64,000 nucleotides of DNA from Limnoperna fortunei (Eukaryota > Mollusca > Bivalvia > Mytilida > Modiolidae), in NCBI GenBank assembly GCA_944474755.1, contig OX104120.1, positions 45,612,067 through 45,676,066 of the forward strand. The letters are read 5' to 3'. Under the pieces are notes generated by a model. The model saw only the letters and a program-made list of their open reading frames with translations. It was not told where the DNA came from and did no database searches. The translations under genes and the position numbers were made by a program. Below, piece by piece: positions 1 through 9,800 of this stretch (position 1 is the first letter of the stretch; every line of letters begins with the position of its first letter).

Positions 1-893
1 AAACAGCCCACTGGAGGAATGCAGCCCAACGGAGGAATACAGCCCGCTGGACGGATACAGCCCACCGGAGGTATACAGCCCACTGGAGGAATGCAGCCCA
101 CCGGAGGGATACAGCCCGCTGGACGGATACAGCCCACCGGAAGTAAACAGCCCGCTGGAGGTATACAGCCCACTGGAGGGATACAGCCCACCGGATGGAT
201 ACAGCCGGCTGGAAGGATACAGCCCACTAGAGGGATACAGCCCACTAGAGGGATACAGCCCGCTGGAGGGATACAGCCCACTAGAGGGATACAGCCCACT
301 ATAAGGATACAGCCCACTGGACGGATACAGCCCGCTGGACGGATACAGCCCAATGAACGGAGACAGCCAACTGAAGGGATACAGCCCAATGAACGGAGAC
401 AGCCAACTGGAGGTATACAGCCCACTGGAGGGATACAGCCCACTGGACGGATACAGCCCGCTTGACGGATACAGCCCAATGAACGGAGACAGCCCACTGG
501 AGGTATATAGCCCACTGGAGGGATACAGCCCACTGGACGGATACAGCCCGCTGGACGGATACAGCCCAATGAACGGAGACAGCCCACTGGAGGTATATAG
601 CCCACTGGAGGGATACAGCCCACTGGACGGATACAGCCCGCTGGACGGATACAGCCCAATTAACGGAGACAGCCAACTGGAGGGATACAGCCCGCTGGAG
701 GGATACAGCCCAATGAACGGAGACAGCCAACTGGAGGGATACAGCCCGCTGGACGGATACAGCCCAATGAACGGAGACAGCCAACTGGAGGGATACAGCC
801 CGCTGGACGGATACAGCCCGCTGGACGAATACATCCCAATGAACGGAGACAGCCAACTGGAGGGATACAACCTGCTGAAGGGATACATGCACA
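1..893. repeat. 18-bp minisatellite with 90-bp higher-order units
   Basis: The stretch is a tandem array of an 18-bp unit of the type GGATACAGCCCGCTGGAC with point variants, and it runs off the left edge of the window. From about 350 the variants recur in blocks of five (90 bp), most clearly at 475-564 and 565-654. Because 18 is a multiple of three, several frames stay open: one + frame encodes IQPTGG-type hexapeptides, another GYSPLD-type hexapeptides, and a minus frame is open at 299-892. No single frame spans the array: one meets TAA at 302, the other a TGA at 463-465. I therefore call it a non-coding minisatellite, although it could be the end of a repetitive secreted protein whose start lies outside. 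Confidence 0.9.
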
Positions 894-1095
894 CTAATTG
901 ACCACGTATTCTAGAGGGGTATAAGACGCTAGATCTATACGAGTTGTGCTGTATATTATTATGACAACAGATAAACAGTCAAATTTTATTATGTTCACAA
1001 CACAAAGATGGCAAGGGACGACATGCTTTGATACAGCATAATTAATATTAACTGGACCACAAAAGCATTTTAGTGGTCCAGGTAATAAGACATAT
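894..1095. other. Flank of the retrotransposon, no gene seen
   Basis: Unique-looking sequence between the minisatellite and the LTR. A TGGTCCA pair around 1055-1080 forms a small stem. The last four bases (ATAT, 1092-1095) are the left copy of the target site duplication. Confidence 0.6.
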
Positions 1096-2598
1096 TGTAA
1101 CGCCGCGTCTCGGGTGCTAGAGTCAATCACCAGAGAATACTGCGATACATCAAAAGTCGGGATTACAATTATACGGGAAGTAAGGTTTTCTATAGATTGT
1201 TGGGTGTGGCGAGTTTTATACTTCACCAACCGAACACGCTATAGGATACAGGGATTTAAAATAGAATAATTTCAATCGAATATTTTATTAAATTATAAAT
1301 AGGGAAATCCGGAGAGAATGGCTGGAACGGCGCTGGTCTGGACATCTACTAGATCGGCTATTTCAAGTCTAACGTGTTTATTTGTTTTAAAGGGAATCCC
1401 TGACGTACTCAAAATAAAGAGATAATTTAATATGTATAAGCTAAAACGAGCCTATTTCTCAACATCGACATAACTAACGTTACTTGTACACTAAAATTAG
1501 ATAATGACGCTCATCTTTACTACTTTAGTTTCTTATCATCATTTGCACAAGCGAATTGCACCTAAACATTTGCACCAAACAAATTACACCTTAGAATTGC
1601 ACCAAACAAATTACACCTATGAATTGCACCAGACAAATTACACCTATGAATTGCACCAGACAAATTGCACCCGAATTTGCACCAAACAAATTGCACCTAT
1701 ATGAATTTGCACCAGACAAATTGCACCTCGAGAAACTCTACAAATTCTGTAATTATCTAATGTTTAAGTAAAACGGTGTAAATAATGCAATAGAATTAAT
1801 TATTACTAACTTTTGCCACTTCCGACATTTGATCCGACATGGTGAAAATTGATTCAAGTATATTTGAAGTTTGAATTTTTGCCGCTCTGTACACTTATTG
1901 AAATGTCAATGACGCAATTGGCATTTCCGGGACGAACCGCTACTTATATTCAGCAATTGACCAATCACAAAATAGCTAACAAGAACTTTCTTATTATTAG
2001 CCAATCAGATTTGACGGTTTATCAAAACGTCGGCTAACATTTGTCCTTGCCAATTGTAAACAATAACAGTTTGACTGAAATAAAATGTTTTCCAGTCTAT
2101 TTTCGATTATAACAAACATGCACCACTGCATAAAACATATAAACACAATCGCGGTGACATAAGAATTATTACAATTATTTCAAAGGATTACTTTTACGTA
2201 GGTATATAGAAATAGATCTACGTTTGTGAACAAGTTTGTTCAACTTTTCCGGACCTAAACATTCAAACCATGTCTAATTTGTTTTTACACACCTTTTCAT
2301 AATAAAAAGGAACTATGTATTGAATTATAATGCATCTTGTCCGGTTGATATAACAACAAAAACTCTTATTAGCAACTTCTTCAGAACCATATTATGCAAA
2401 CGGGACAATAACCATCTCGGACACAAATACCGAAATATGACATTTTACACTACCAAATAACGACTACCAACAATGTTTTGTAACAAATTAAGGGTTAAGG
2501 GACAGTTTCATTACAACTAATCCATTCAATAACACCAATAATAGTGGCTCCGCAATTCAACTCTACCAAATTAAAAGAAAAAGGGGGGCGGCATTACA
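1096..2598 (-). repeat. 3' LTR
   Basis: The 1503-bp direct repeat is offset from the other LTR by 8727 bp over most of its length. On the minus strand it starts TGTAATGCCGC and ends GGCGTTACA. A candidate poly(A) signal AATAAA lies on the minus strand at 1284-1289. Short frames inside (for example 894-1229 minus and 1504-1704 plus) recur in the other LTR and are not genes. Confidence 0.95.
1541..1728. repeat. Degenerate 22-25-bp array inside the LTR
   Basis: About eight imperfect copies of a unit containing TTGCACCAAACAAATT, with separators such as ACACCTATGAA. The same array is in the 5' LTR at 10268-10455. It lies in the half of the LTR nearer the CA end on the transcribed strand. Its role is not evident; it could bind a host factor or simply be slippage product. 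Confidence 0.85.
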
Positions 2599-2613
2599 TT
2601 GCCCCCTACCTAC
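2599..2613 (-). other. Polypurine tract
   Basis: On the minus strand, GTAGGTAGGGGGCAA abuts the first base of the 3' LTR. This is where plus-strand DNA synthesis is primed in LTR elements; the position and purine richness are what identify it. Confidence 0.8.
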
Positions 2614-2920
2614 AAGATTTGGTCCCCAAATTGGAGAGTTAGTGGCGAATCATTATAATAGGAAACAACAGTAAGATAAAACAATTTTTTAATATTTTCT
2701 CCATCTTCTCTGAAAATCAATCCTAAGTAAGTTCACAGTGTTCTCAGTACTTTGAATTCTATTCCATAATCTGCAGTATCGATATATCTTATAGACACAT
2801 CTTATTGCATTCTGCCTTGAAATGCAATATATATATAAAAAAACAAATGTAACAACAATATGCACAACTATCCACAGTTCATATTTTGTTTCAGCACAAA
2901 CACATATGATTTCACATCTT
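2614..2920 (-). other. 3' untranslated stretch of the retrotransposon
   Basis: Between the stop of the zinc-finger/KCTD frame and the polypurine tract. A short minus frame (2689-2946) overlaps it but resembles nothing I know. No further domain seen. Confidence 0.6.
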
Positions 2921-4102
2921 TCAACACACATTAAGTCGACATGCACATAGGTCAGCGAGTCTCTCCTCCACTACTGCCTTCAGCCCAAATAGTTTATAAA
3001 ATTTCGCCTCAAGTGCTATCTCATTTAAGTAGTGATGTTCTCTTGGAAGATACCTTTTCTCTATTAAACAGTTGTTTCTCAAATAATTTAGAATAATCTT
3101 GAAGTGTGCTGGATCTCTATCAAAAGTATATACATTTTTACACGGTCGGAAAGCGCTGTTATTGTTGAGCATTAAGGCAAAAACGGATGAGGGATCTGCT
3201 CTTAAGGTGTTTTTGCTAGTTTCGAACCGAACACCTCCGATATTCAGTACTACCATATTCTCCTGGCAATCCTGCAGATATTTAAGGTACGTATCCACTT
3301 CATCAGACATTGTCTGCGATTTTGCTACAACTATTGACGTATCCATGGTCTTGTTGGTAGAAGTAGATGAGGATGAAGAAGAGGAAGAGGAATCATCATC
3401 TGAATTGATATCAGTGCCATCTGGTTGTTCGGACCGGAATTCCTTGAATTCTTCTTCGCTAACATGGAGTTGTAGTTCCGAGGTCTCTGGTGGCTTATGA
3501 CTAGTCTCAAACGTTACACTCAAATTTTCTCCAAGTTCAGATGACAAATCTTGCAGCACTGACTTTATCTTCTCTAACTTCTCTGCTCTAGATTCTAACT
3601 TTGGCTTCTTTTTCTGGGGCTCATGCTCATTCAATGGTTTGTTTTCTTTATTCTCGCTAACTTCCCTCATCTTAACCGTTTCTTTTCTTCTACACTCTAT
3701 CAATTTTCTAGCGTCGTCTTTGTCTTTTTCGGTCATTAAAGTATGACTTATGGTGCTGCTCTTGGTGGATCTGTTCGTTAAGTAGTTCCTCCTTGGATTT
3801 ATAGGCACCTCCTTTCCCTCAGTATCTAGGTGTTTCATTTTCTTCCATACCTCATTGCGTTTAAATGCCTCCATCTCTTGTTCTGCTTTTTCTCCCCTGA
3901 CTCCACTATTATTATCGAAACAAATCATCTGATGACTTTCCACCTTGCATCCATGCTGTATGTTCTGGCGAGGGAACAGCTTCTTGCATACTGGACACTT
4001 GTACCCGAAAGGGCTGTGTCGTTCCATAATGTGCCTTTCTGCGCACCATCTTTTATCGAACTCTAGGTCATCACAAATTAGACAGACCCACTTATTCTCC
4101 AA
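2921..4102 (-). CDS. Extra 3' frame of the retrotransposon: zinc-finger plus KCTD/T1-type BTB protein
   Basis: A 393-codon frame in the same orientation as gag-pol, sited where env would be. Residues 7-29 form C-x2-C-x13-H-x4-H, a C2H2 finger; residues 36-57 give a second C-x2-C followed by H50, C52 and H57. A Lys/Glu-rich middle (about 85-210) and an acidic run then a Ser tract (about 235-255) follow. Residues about 280-375 match the T1/BTB_2 tetramerisation fold of KCTD proteins and Kv channels: NIGGVRFET, then FDRDPAHFKIILNYLR, then EAKFYKLFGL. No signal peptide or membrane segment is seen, so it is not an envelope protein. The frame opens at TTG (4100-4102), not ATG; the first in-frame ATG is codon 26, and the sequence just upstream looks like a splice acceptor (pyrimidine-rich, then GGAG), so a spliced mRNA is plausible. 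Likely a captured host gene. Function unknown; DNA or protein binding and self-assembly are inferences. Confidence 0.85.
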   Translation of the reverse strand: MENKWVCLICDDLEFDKRWCAERHIMERHSPFGYKCPVCKKLFPRQNIQHGCKVESHQMICFDNNSGVRGEKAEQEMEAFKRNEVWKKMKHLDTEGKEVPINPRRNYLTNRSTKSSTISHTLMTEKDKDDARKLIECRRKETVKMREVSENKENKPLNEHEPQKKKPKLESRAEKLEKIKSVLQDLSSELGENLSVTFETSHKPPETSELQLHVSEEEFKEFRSEQPDGTDINSDDDSSSSSSSSSTSTNKTMDTSIVVAKSQTMSDEVDTYLKYLQDCQENMVVLNIGGVRFETSKNTLRADPSSVFALMLNNNSAFRPCKNVYTFDRDPAHFKIILNYLRNNCLIEKRYLPREHHYLNEIALEAKFYKLFGLKAVVEERLADLCACRLNVC

Positions 4103-4484
4103 AAGTAAATAATAAAACCAATCATAAGTACCATCATAAAAACAAACACACTAATATTTTAACGTTACATGTTGAAAAGTGTGCGAAGATTAACTGACTA
4201 CAACTCTAAATTATGTAACCAATTATTTCAAAATCACGAGTTAAAGTCTTCCATACAACATTCAAATCGTAACTAGAATAAAACATTCATTCAGAACATT
4301 AAAAATCGTATCATATAGATGATATCAAAATGGCTCGGCCAAAATCATTTCTTTAGCCATATGCTAAAATGTCCAATACATTTATAAGATCGAACCAACA
4401 GTAGCTGCTACATAAACACAAAGCAACAACATCTGAGAATTGGTGCACCTGACTGAAATACTATATATGTATGTAACAGTAAAC
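4103..4484 (-). other. Spacer between pol and the extra frame
   Basis: A 382-bp non-coding stretch inside the element. A short minus frame with a hydrophobic start (MMVLMIGFIIYF) begins at about 4142 but stops within about 20 codons. Possible site of the intron end or subgenomic promoter for the extra frame. Confidence 0.5.
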
Positions 4485-7400
4485 TTAATTCAATGAAAAC
4501 CACGTGGGCTTATTCTCGCCCTCGTACAACTTCAATTTATCATGGTGAACCACTTTTGCTGTACCCTTTGGGCTCAACTTTATACGATAAAGCACATCGT
4601 TTAACTTGCTGACCACTATATAGGGACCATGCCAAGGCCTTTGTAATTTGGGGTTCTGGCCGACTTTTCGTTTATATTGGTAATACCAAACCGGATCTCC
4701 AATATCAAATTTATTCTGTTTAATTTTATGATCATAGACCTTTTTCATGGCATCGCTGGTCAGTTTAAGTTTTTGTCTAGCGCATTCATGAACTTTTTCC
4801 AATGTTTGGGCCAGAGCTTCAACATAGTCAATTTTATTTTGTGGTATACAACTTTCAGTTTCAGGTTTACCATATACAAGATCAACGGGTAAATTGACAT
4901 TCCGCCCAAACATCATTTGGTTAGGGGTCACTCCAGTGCTTTCATGGACAGAAGACCTATAGGCCATCATAACAAGAGGGATAAACTGATCCCAATCTTT
5001 TTGATGCTTTGATATAAAAGAAGCCAACATATTTAGAATGGTTCGCATATATCGTTTTACCATTCCATCAGATTGGGGTCTCATAACTGTTGTTCGAGTC
5101 TTGTCAATTTCCAACAATTTGCACATTTCCTGAAAAAGTATAGATTCAAAATTTGCTCCTTGGTCGGTATGCAATTGCATAGGAACCCCAAACAACGAAA
5201 CAAAATTATTTACAAAAGCTCGTGCTACGGTGTCAGCTTCCTGGTTCTGTATCGGTATGGCATGTACAAACTTAGTGAAATAGTCACCAATTACTAGAAG
5301 ATATTTGTTACCACTTTCTGTGGTAGTTAAAGGACCAAGAATATCTAATGCGACTCTTTCAAGACAAGCACCTACTTGATATTGACGCATTGGAGCTTTC
5401 GGTTTACATACAGGAGATTTTCTGCTTGCGCAAACGTCACATTTGCGGCACCAATTTTCCACAAATTTTCTAACTCCAAACCAAAAATAACGTTCCCTAA
5501 CTTTACTAAGGGTCTTTTTTACACCTAAATGACCACCCCCACTTGCATTATTATGCAAATGTATCAAAATAGAAACTTTTAAACTATCAGGTATAACAAT
5601 TAACCAGGAAAAGTTCTCCCCATTTTCACTTTCAAACTTTTTACACATTATCCTATCTCTTATTTGAAATGAATCAAGTCGATTCCAGTAATATTTTATT
5701 TCTGGACTATATTTTGAAATCTCTGACCATTCAGGTTTAATTGCTTTTTCTAACCATTCTCTAACTATTTTTAAGTTCTTATCATGTACTTGTTCTTTCT
5801 CCACATGGCCATAATTATCATGTTTTACATTAACAATTTTTGACTTTGTCCCCCTTTTTCCTCGCTTGGTCATAGCCCTTGTGGTAACTGTACTCACTTG
5901 AGTCTCATACTCACACTCGTTATCGGGTATTTTGCTCCTGTAAACATCGCGAGAGGTTTCTCTATTCAGTAGCTTTATACCCGAATCTGAGTTTACGCCA
6001 TCAAATGAGCCAATTGTGTTACCGCTTATAATACAAGTTTCATGTTCAGTGTCCCCTAAAATATCATCACTATACACGCACTTACTAACTGTAGCAAGTG
6101 CCCCTTTGTGTATATTATTGGATTTGTTTTCGGACTTCTCAACTGTTTGTTTGACAAAACCTATGGGTGTCACATGGACTGACTGCACTGAAGCTACTCG
6201 ATCTGAATTGTCAGTCGAAACATTAACTTCAGATCCTCCAGAGCAACTTAATAAAGTCTCTTTCCGAGAACAGTGCGAACAGTTGTCAGGACACGGGCGA
6301 CGACTAAGACCGTCAGCGTTTGCATGTATTCGACCCGCTCTGTGTAAAATGGTAAAATCATAACAACCTAGTACTTCAAGCCATCGAGCTAGCTGACCTT
6401 CTGGTTCTTTAAAATTCAATAACCATCGAAGGGACCCGTGGTCCGTTCGAACAGTAAATTTTCTAGCATACAGATAATGATGAAAATTTTTGATGGTCAT
6501 AACAATAGCTAGTAGCTCTTTACGTGTTACACAGTAATTAGTTTCACATTTAGAAAAGGTCTTACTGAAGAAAGCAATTGGCTTTTCAACACCATTTTGG
6601 TTTTGTGATAAAACTCCCCCCATTCCATAGAAACTAGCGTCACAGTCGACTATAAATTCCCCTTCATTTTGAGGATAACCTAAAACTGGAGCAGATACTA
6701 ACAATTCCTTCAATACATTAAATGATTTTTGACAAGAGTCATTCCAAACAAACTTTTTGCTCTTTTCGGTCAGTTGGTGGAGGGGTTTAGCAATCGTGGC
6801 AAAATCTTTAACAAATCGTCGATAATACGAACAGAAACCCACAAAACTTCGGGTCTCTTTCACATTTCTAGGTACCGGCCAATCCCGGACTGCTTCAATT
6901 TTGGTATCATCAGTACTTATACCATCTTTGGTCACTTTGTGCCCCAAGAAGGTAACTTCATTTTGCGCTAAAACACATTTATCAGGATGTAATTTTAAAT
7001 TGGACTGTCTTAACCGATCACATACTTCCCGTAAATTGTTTAGATGTTCATTGAAATCTTTAGAGTAAACTATTATATCGTCAAGATATACCAAGCAAAT
7101 TTTCCACGTTAAACCGGAAAATATCTTTTCTACAAGCCTCTCAAATGTGGCAGGGGCCCCACTCAGCCCGAAACATAACACCTTAAATTGCCAAAGTCCA
7201 CTACCGGGTATAGCAAAAGCAGTTTTTTCACGGTCTCTTTCTTCCAGACCACATTGCCAGTAACCCGAGCGCATATCAAGGGTGGAAAACCATTTATTAC
7301 CGCTCAATGCGTCTAAAGTATCATCTATTCTAGGTAGAGGTTGACAATCGTTTTGACTAACAGAGTTCAGTTTTCTGAAATCGCAACAGAATCGTATCTT

Positions 7401-8114
7401 TTGATCTGTTTTCTTAGTAACCATAACAACTGGGGAACACCAAGCAGAGTTTGAAGGCTCGATGATGCCTCGAGCTGCCATGTCTTCAATTTCTTTCATT
7501 GCGGCCTCGCGTTTAGCCAGAGGGAGCCTATAGGGCCTTTGTTTTATAGGTTTCGTATCACTTGTGTTAATTTTATGTTTAACTATCTCCGTATAACCTA
7601 TATCAAACGATGACTTTGAGAAAACATCCTGGTACGAGCATAAAAAATCTTTCAATTTGTCAACTTGATGTTTATCTAAAATTTTAGAACCCTTCTCTAA
7701 AACATTAACTAGATGTTCTGGCAACCTTTCATCAGTTACACTTACACAATTTATTCGAGTGGGAGGATTTTCATTTTGAACAATGTGTTCACTATCTATT
7801 GGTTCAAAAATTCCGGCAACAGTATTTTTATAAACTTTCACGGGTTTGTCACCAAAATTTGCAAGACGTAAAGGTATAACATTTGCATTATGTCTTACTA
7901 AAGCTCTAGCAACAAGTAAGCCAGTTTTTTCAGAAAAATCTTGTTTGGTTTCGACAATACCAATTGAGTCATATTTCAAAGGACCAAAGGCTTTACCATT
8001 TATTATCATTTCACAACAAGGCGGAATCTCTACATCTTCCGCTATTGACACCCTACAACAAGACACGTCGCCTTGATTTGTAAATATCGGAATAAATTCA
8101 TTTCCGATACTCAA
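4485..8114 (-). CDS. pol: Gypsy pol: reverse transcriptase, RNase H, integrase
   Basis: A 1209-codon frame that copies the RNA into DNA and inserts it. Domains in order: RT (about 170-400) with LDM and the YLDD active site near residue 340; RNase H (about 480-600) with DCDASFYGMGG and TDHGSLRWLL; a tether; integrase HHCC finger (about 850-890), catalytic core (about 915-1065) and a C-terminal GPY module (HGPYIVV, about 1163). The core has Asp in VALDILG and Asp in HTDQG. Exactly 35 residues after the second Asp, where DD35E enzymes have Glu, there is Lys (GMVKRYMRT, codon AAA at about 5059-5061). A Glu codon needs one base change, so this copy's integrase is probably dead. The frame opens at TTG and has a TAA nine bases upstream of it; it overlaps the end of the protease frame by four bases in the -1 phase. 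Confidence 0.95.
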   Translation of the reverse strand: MSIGNEFIPIFTNQGDVSCCRVSIAEDVEIPPCCEMIINGKAFGPLKYDSIGIVETKQDFSEKTGLLVARALVRHNANVIPLRLANFGDKPVKVYKNTVAGIFEPIDSEHIVQNENPPTRINCVSVTDERLPEHLVNVLEKGSKILDKHQVDKLKDFLCSYQDVFSKSSFDIGYTEIVKHKINTSDTKPIKQRPYRLPLAKREAAMKEIEDMAARGIIEPSNSAWCSPVVMVTKKTDQKIRFCCDFRKLNSVSQNDCQPLPRIDDTLDALSGNKWFSTLDMRSGYWQCGLEERDREKTAFAIPGSGLWQFKVLCFGLSGAPATFERLVEKIFSGLTWKICLVYLDDIIVYSKDFNEHLNNLREVCDRLRQSNLKLHPDKCVLAQNEVTFLGHKVTKDGISTDDTKIEAVRDWPVPRNVKETRSFVGFCSYYRRFVKDFATIAKPLHQLTEKSKKFVWNDSCQKSFNVLKELLVSAPVLGYPQNEGEFIVDCDASFYGMGGVLSQNQNGVEKPIAFFSKTFSKCETNYCVTRKELLAIVMTIKNFHHYLYARKFTVRTDHGSLRWLLNFKEPEGQLARWLEVLGCYDFTILHRAGRIHANADGLSRRPCPDNCSHCSRKETLLSCSGGSEVNVSTDNSDRVASVQSVHVTPIGFVKQTVEKSENKSNNIHKGALATVSKCVYSDDILGDTEHETCIISGNTIGSFDGVNSDSGIKLLNRETSRDVYRSKIPDNECEYETQVSTVTTRAMTKRGKRGTKSKIVNVKHDNYGHVEKEQVHDKNLKIVREWLEKAIKPEWSEISKYSPEIKYYWNRLDSFQIRDRIMCKKFESENGENFSWLIVIPDSLKVSILIHLHNNASGGGHLGVKKTLSKVRERYFWFGVRKFVENWCRKCDVCASRKSPVCKPKAPMRQYQVGACLERVALDILGPLTTTESGNKYLLVIGDYFTKFVHAIPIQNQEADTVARAFVNNFVSLFGVPMQLHTDQGANFESILFQEMCKLLEIDKTRTTVMRPQSDGMVKRYMRTILNMLASFISKHQKDWDQFIPLVMMAYRSSVHESTGVTPNQMMFGRNVNLPVDLVYGKPETESCIPQNKIDYVEALAQTLEKVHECARQKLKLTSDAMKKVYDHKIKQNKFDIGDPVWYYQYKRKVGQNPKLQRPWHGPYIVVSKLNDVLYRIKLSPKGTAKVVHHDKLKLYEGENKPTWFSLN

Positions 8115-8404
8115 GCAACCTTAGTAAAAAGTAAATCTACTTTAAATTTATAAATAAAATCGGTGCCTAAAATAACGGCGTCTTTAATATTAGCTAGTAA
8201 AAACTCGTGCTTACACAATCGATCACCCAACTTTATTTCTAAAGGTACACTTCCAATAAATTCGGATGCTTCTCCCGTTGCAGTTAAAAGATTCATTCTG
8301 ACAGGCGTAACTTGGGGTCTTTTATCTACGGGAATTGATTTAAAAATGTCATATCTTAAAATAGAAACACAAGCGCCAGAATCAACCAGCGTCGGGACTG
8401 ACAC
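8111..8404 (-). CDS. Retroviral-type aspartic protease frame
   Basis: Contains the active-site signature LVDSGACVS at residues 6-14 and ILGTDF near residue 77, typical of Gypsy proteases that cut the Gag-Pol polyprotein. The 97-codon stretch listed opens at GTG, but the frame is open further upstream and overlaps the end of gag; protease is in the -1 frame relative to gag, so -1 ribosomal frameshifting is the likely route of expression. The frame ends in TGA overlapping the first usable pol codon. In most Gypsy elements protease and RT share one frame, so the second break is either a second frameshift site or a one-base loss; I cannot tell which from one copy. Confidence 0.85.
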   Translation of the reverse strand: MSVPTLVDSGACVSILRYDIFKSIPVDKRPQVTPVRMNLLTATGEASEFIGSVPLEIKLGDRLCKHEFLLANIKDAVILGTDFIYKFKVDLLFTKVA

Positions 8405-8481
8405 TGAATTGATAGTTGACAGAACAAAACAACCATTGTCTTTACCCCAAGTTATATTTGCTATTATAGTGTTGGGTCTTT

Positions 8482-9720
8482 TTACTGCTGTCGAAAGTTG
8501 ACCCGTGCTCTCGACATCGGTCCGTTTTCCGACTGATTAAACGTTTGCCTACTCGTTCCGAAAGGTTTATTGAAGTTTCTTCTCGGTTCGTTTCTATTAA
8601 AGTTACCATTATTTTGATTTCTACTTATATTTTGAGGACCTTGATGGTACTGATTTTCATTACCCTTTTGATTTTGACAAATATTATGGGTCCTTTTCAT
8701 GTAACCCATGTCATTTTTAAGGGACTTCATTCCCTCTTTTAATTCATTGATGTCTTCTTTCAGACTGCCTTCATTGTTCGCGTCGTCACGAACACAATCA
8801 TTAAGCGACCTCGTGTCAGCAGTTCTTACGAATCTATCTTTTTGACGGTCAGCTAACCTTAGAGCTTCAAGTCTTACAGCAATATTTTCTGCCTCATTTA
8901 TTGTCTTTGGTCCAACTTCCCTCAAGCGAAGTCTAATAACTGTTTCTGGAATTGCGTCAATAAAATAGTCTAGCGCTAAAGTATCTCTTACTAAAGCGGA
9001 AATACCAGGGTATGCTTTTCTTGTCAGCTTTTTAATAGATTGCGCCAATTCTGGCAAGGTCTCATTTTTGTGTCTAATCCTAGATTGCAATTCGGCCCTA
9101 AACACATCCGCTCTATTAACGGAACCAAACCTATTTCTGAGAACCGAAATCAGACTATCAAAATCGTGCCTTTCAGTTTCAGTCATTTCATTTAAAATAG
9201 CCCTTGCGGCCCCAGTCAAACTACTTGCTAATAAAAGTGCTTTCGATCTAGTATTCCAACCATTTAATTCAGCTAACAAATTAAATTGTGTTAAATATTC
9301 CTCTAAATCATCATTACCATCATAAATTTGGGGTTTTATCTTACAGTTTATTTCAAACCGATCGTTTGAATTTGCATTTTGAACGGCGTGACTATTATTG
9401 CAATTGTTTCCATTATCTATTGTTTGTCTCGATGGACAATCTTTTCGCTTCCTTACGGCCCGCGCAGGGGTACTCATCGCCGAAACGGAAAGTTCATTTT
9501 GAAAAGAAGCCAACATATCATGCATTTTGTGGGAGAAATCATTCATACATTTTTCCATCATTCGATTCATTTCACTTGTAATTTCAACAGCCATTCTCTC
9601 CGCCGTTTCCAATCGTTTATTACGATCATCATCTGACAATTCTATGTTAGAAGGTAGCGTTTCCTCTGGGTCATCCCGACCATTTGTTACCGGACCGAAA
9701 CAAACTTCAGAATCATCCAT
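8482..9720 (-). CDS. gag: Gypsy Gag
   Basis: A 412-residue structural protein that packages element RNA, with a true ATG at 9718-9720. An acidic, partly coiled N-terminus leads to a retrotransposon Gag core (about 130-300) recognisable by KPQIYDGNDDLEEYLTQFNL, AARAILNEM and LRNRFGS. The C-terminus (about 330-412) is rich in Asn, Gln, Arg and Phe. No CCHC zinc knuckle is present in it, nor in the region read after a -1 shift, so RNA binding probably depends on the basic N/R-rich tail. It is the first gene after the primer binding site and overlaps the open protease frame at its 3' end. Confidence 0.9.
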   Translation of the reverse strand: MDDSEVCFGPVTNGRDDPEETLPSNIELSDDDRNKRLETAERMAVEITSEMNRMMEKCMNDFSHKMHDMLASFQNELSVSAMSTPARAVRKRKDCPSRQTIDNGNNCNNSHAVQNANSNDRFEINCKIKPQIYDGNDDLEEYLTQFNLLAELNGWNTRSKALLLASSLTGAARAILNEMTETERHDFDSLISVLRNRFGSVNRADVFRAELQSRIRHKNETLPELAQSIKKLTRKAYPGISALVRDTLALDYFIDAIPETVIRLRLREVGPKTINEAENIAVRLEALRLADRQKDRFVRTADTRSLNDCVRDDANNEGSLKEDINELKEGMKSLKNDMGYMKRTHNICQNQKGNENQYHQGPQNISRNQNNGNFNRNEPRRNFNKPFGTSRQTFNQSENGPMSRARVNFRQQ

Positions 9721-9800
9721 TTCCTTTATTTAAAATTCTATTAAAATTTTGACTTCTCCAAACTAATTTTTCAAAAATTAAAAGACTCTAGAAGCGACAA

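Noticed and set aside
19..901. Two plus-strand repetitive frames (19-465, 353-901) and the minus frame 299-892 as protein genes
   Set aside because: The 18-bp period keeps many frames open by chance; the frames switch and stop inside the array, and no signal peptide or splice structure is visible.
894..1229. 111-codon minus frame
   Set aside because: Lies across the LTR boundary; its LTR part recurs at 9771-9956, so it is a shadow.
2921..4102. The extra retrotransposon frame as an envelope gene
   Set aside because: No signal peptide, membrane segment or cleavage site; it has zinc-finger and T1/BTB signatures instead.
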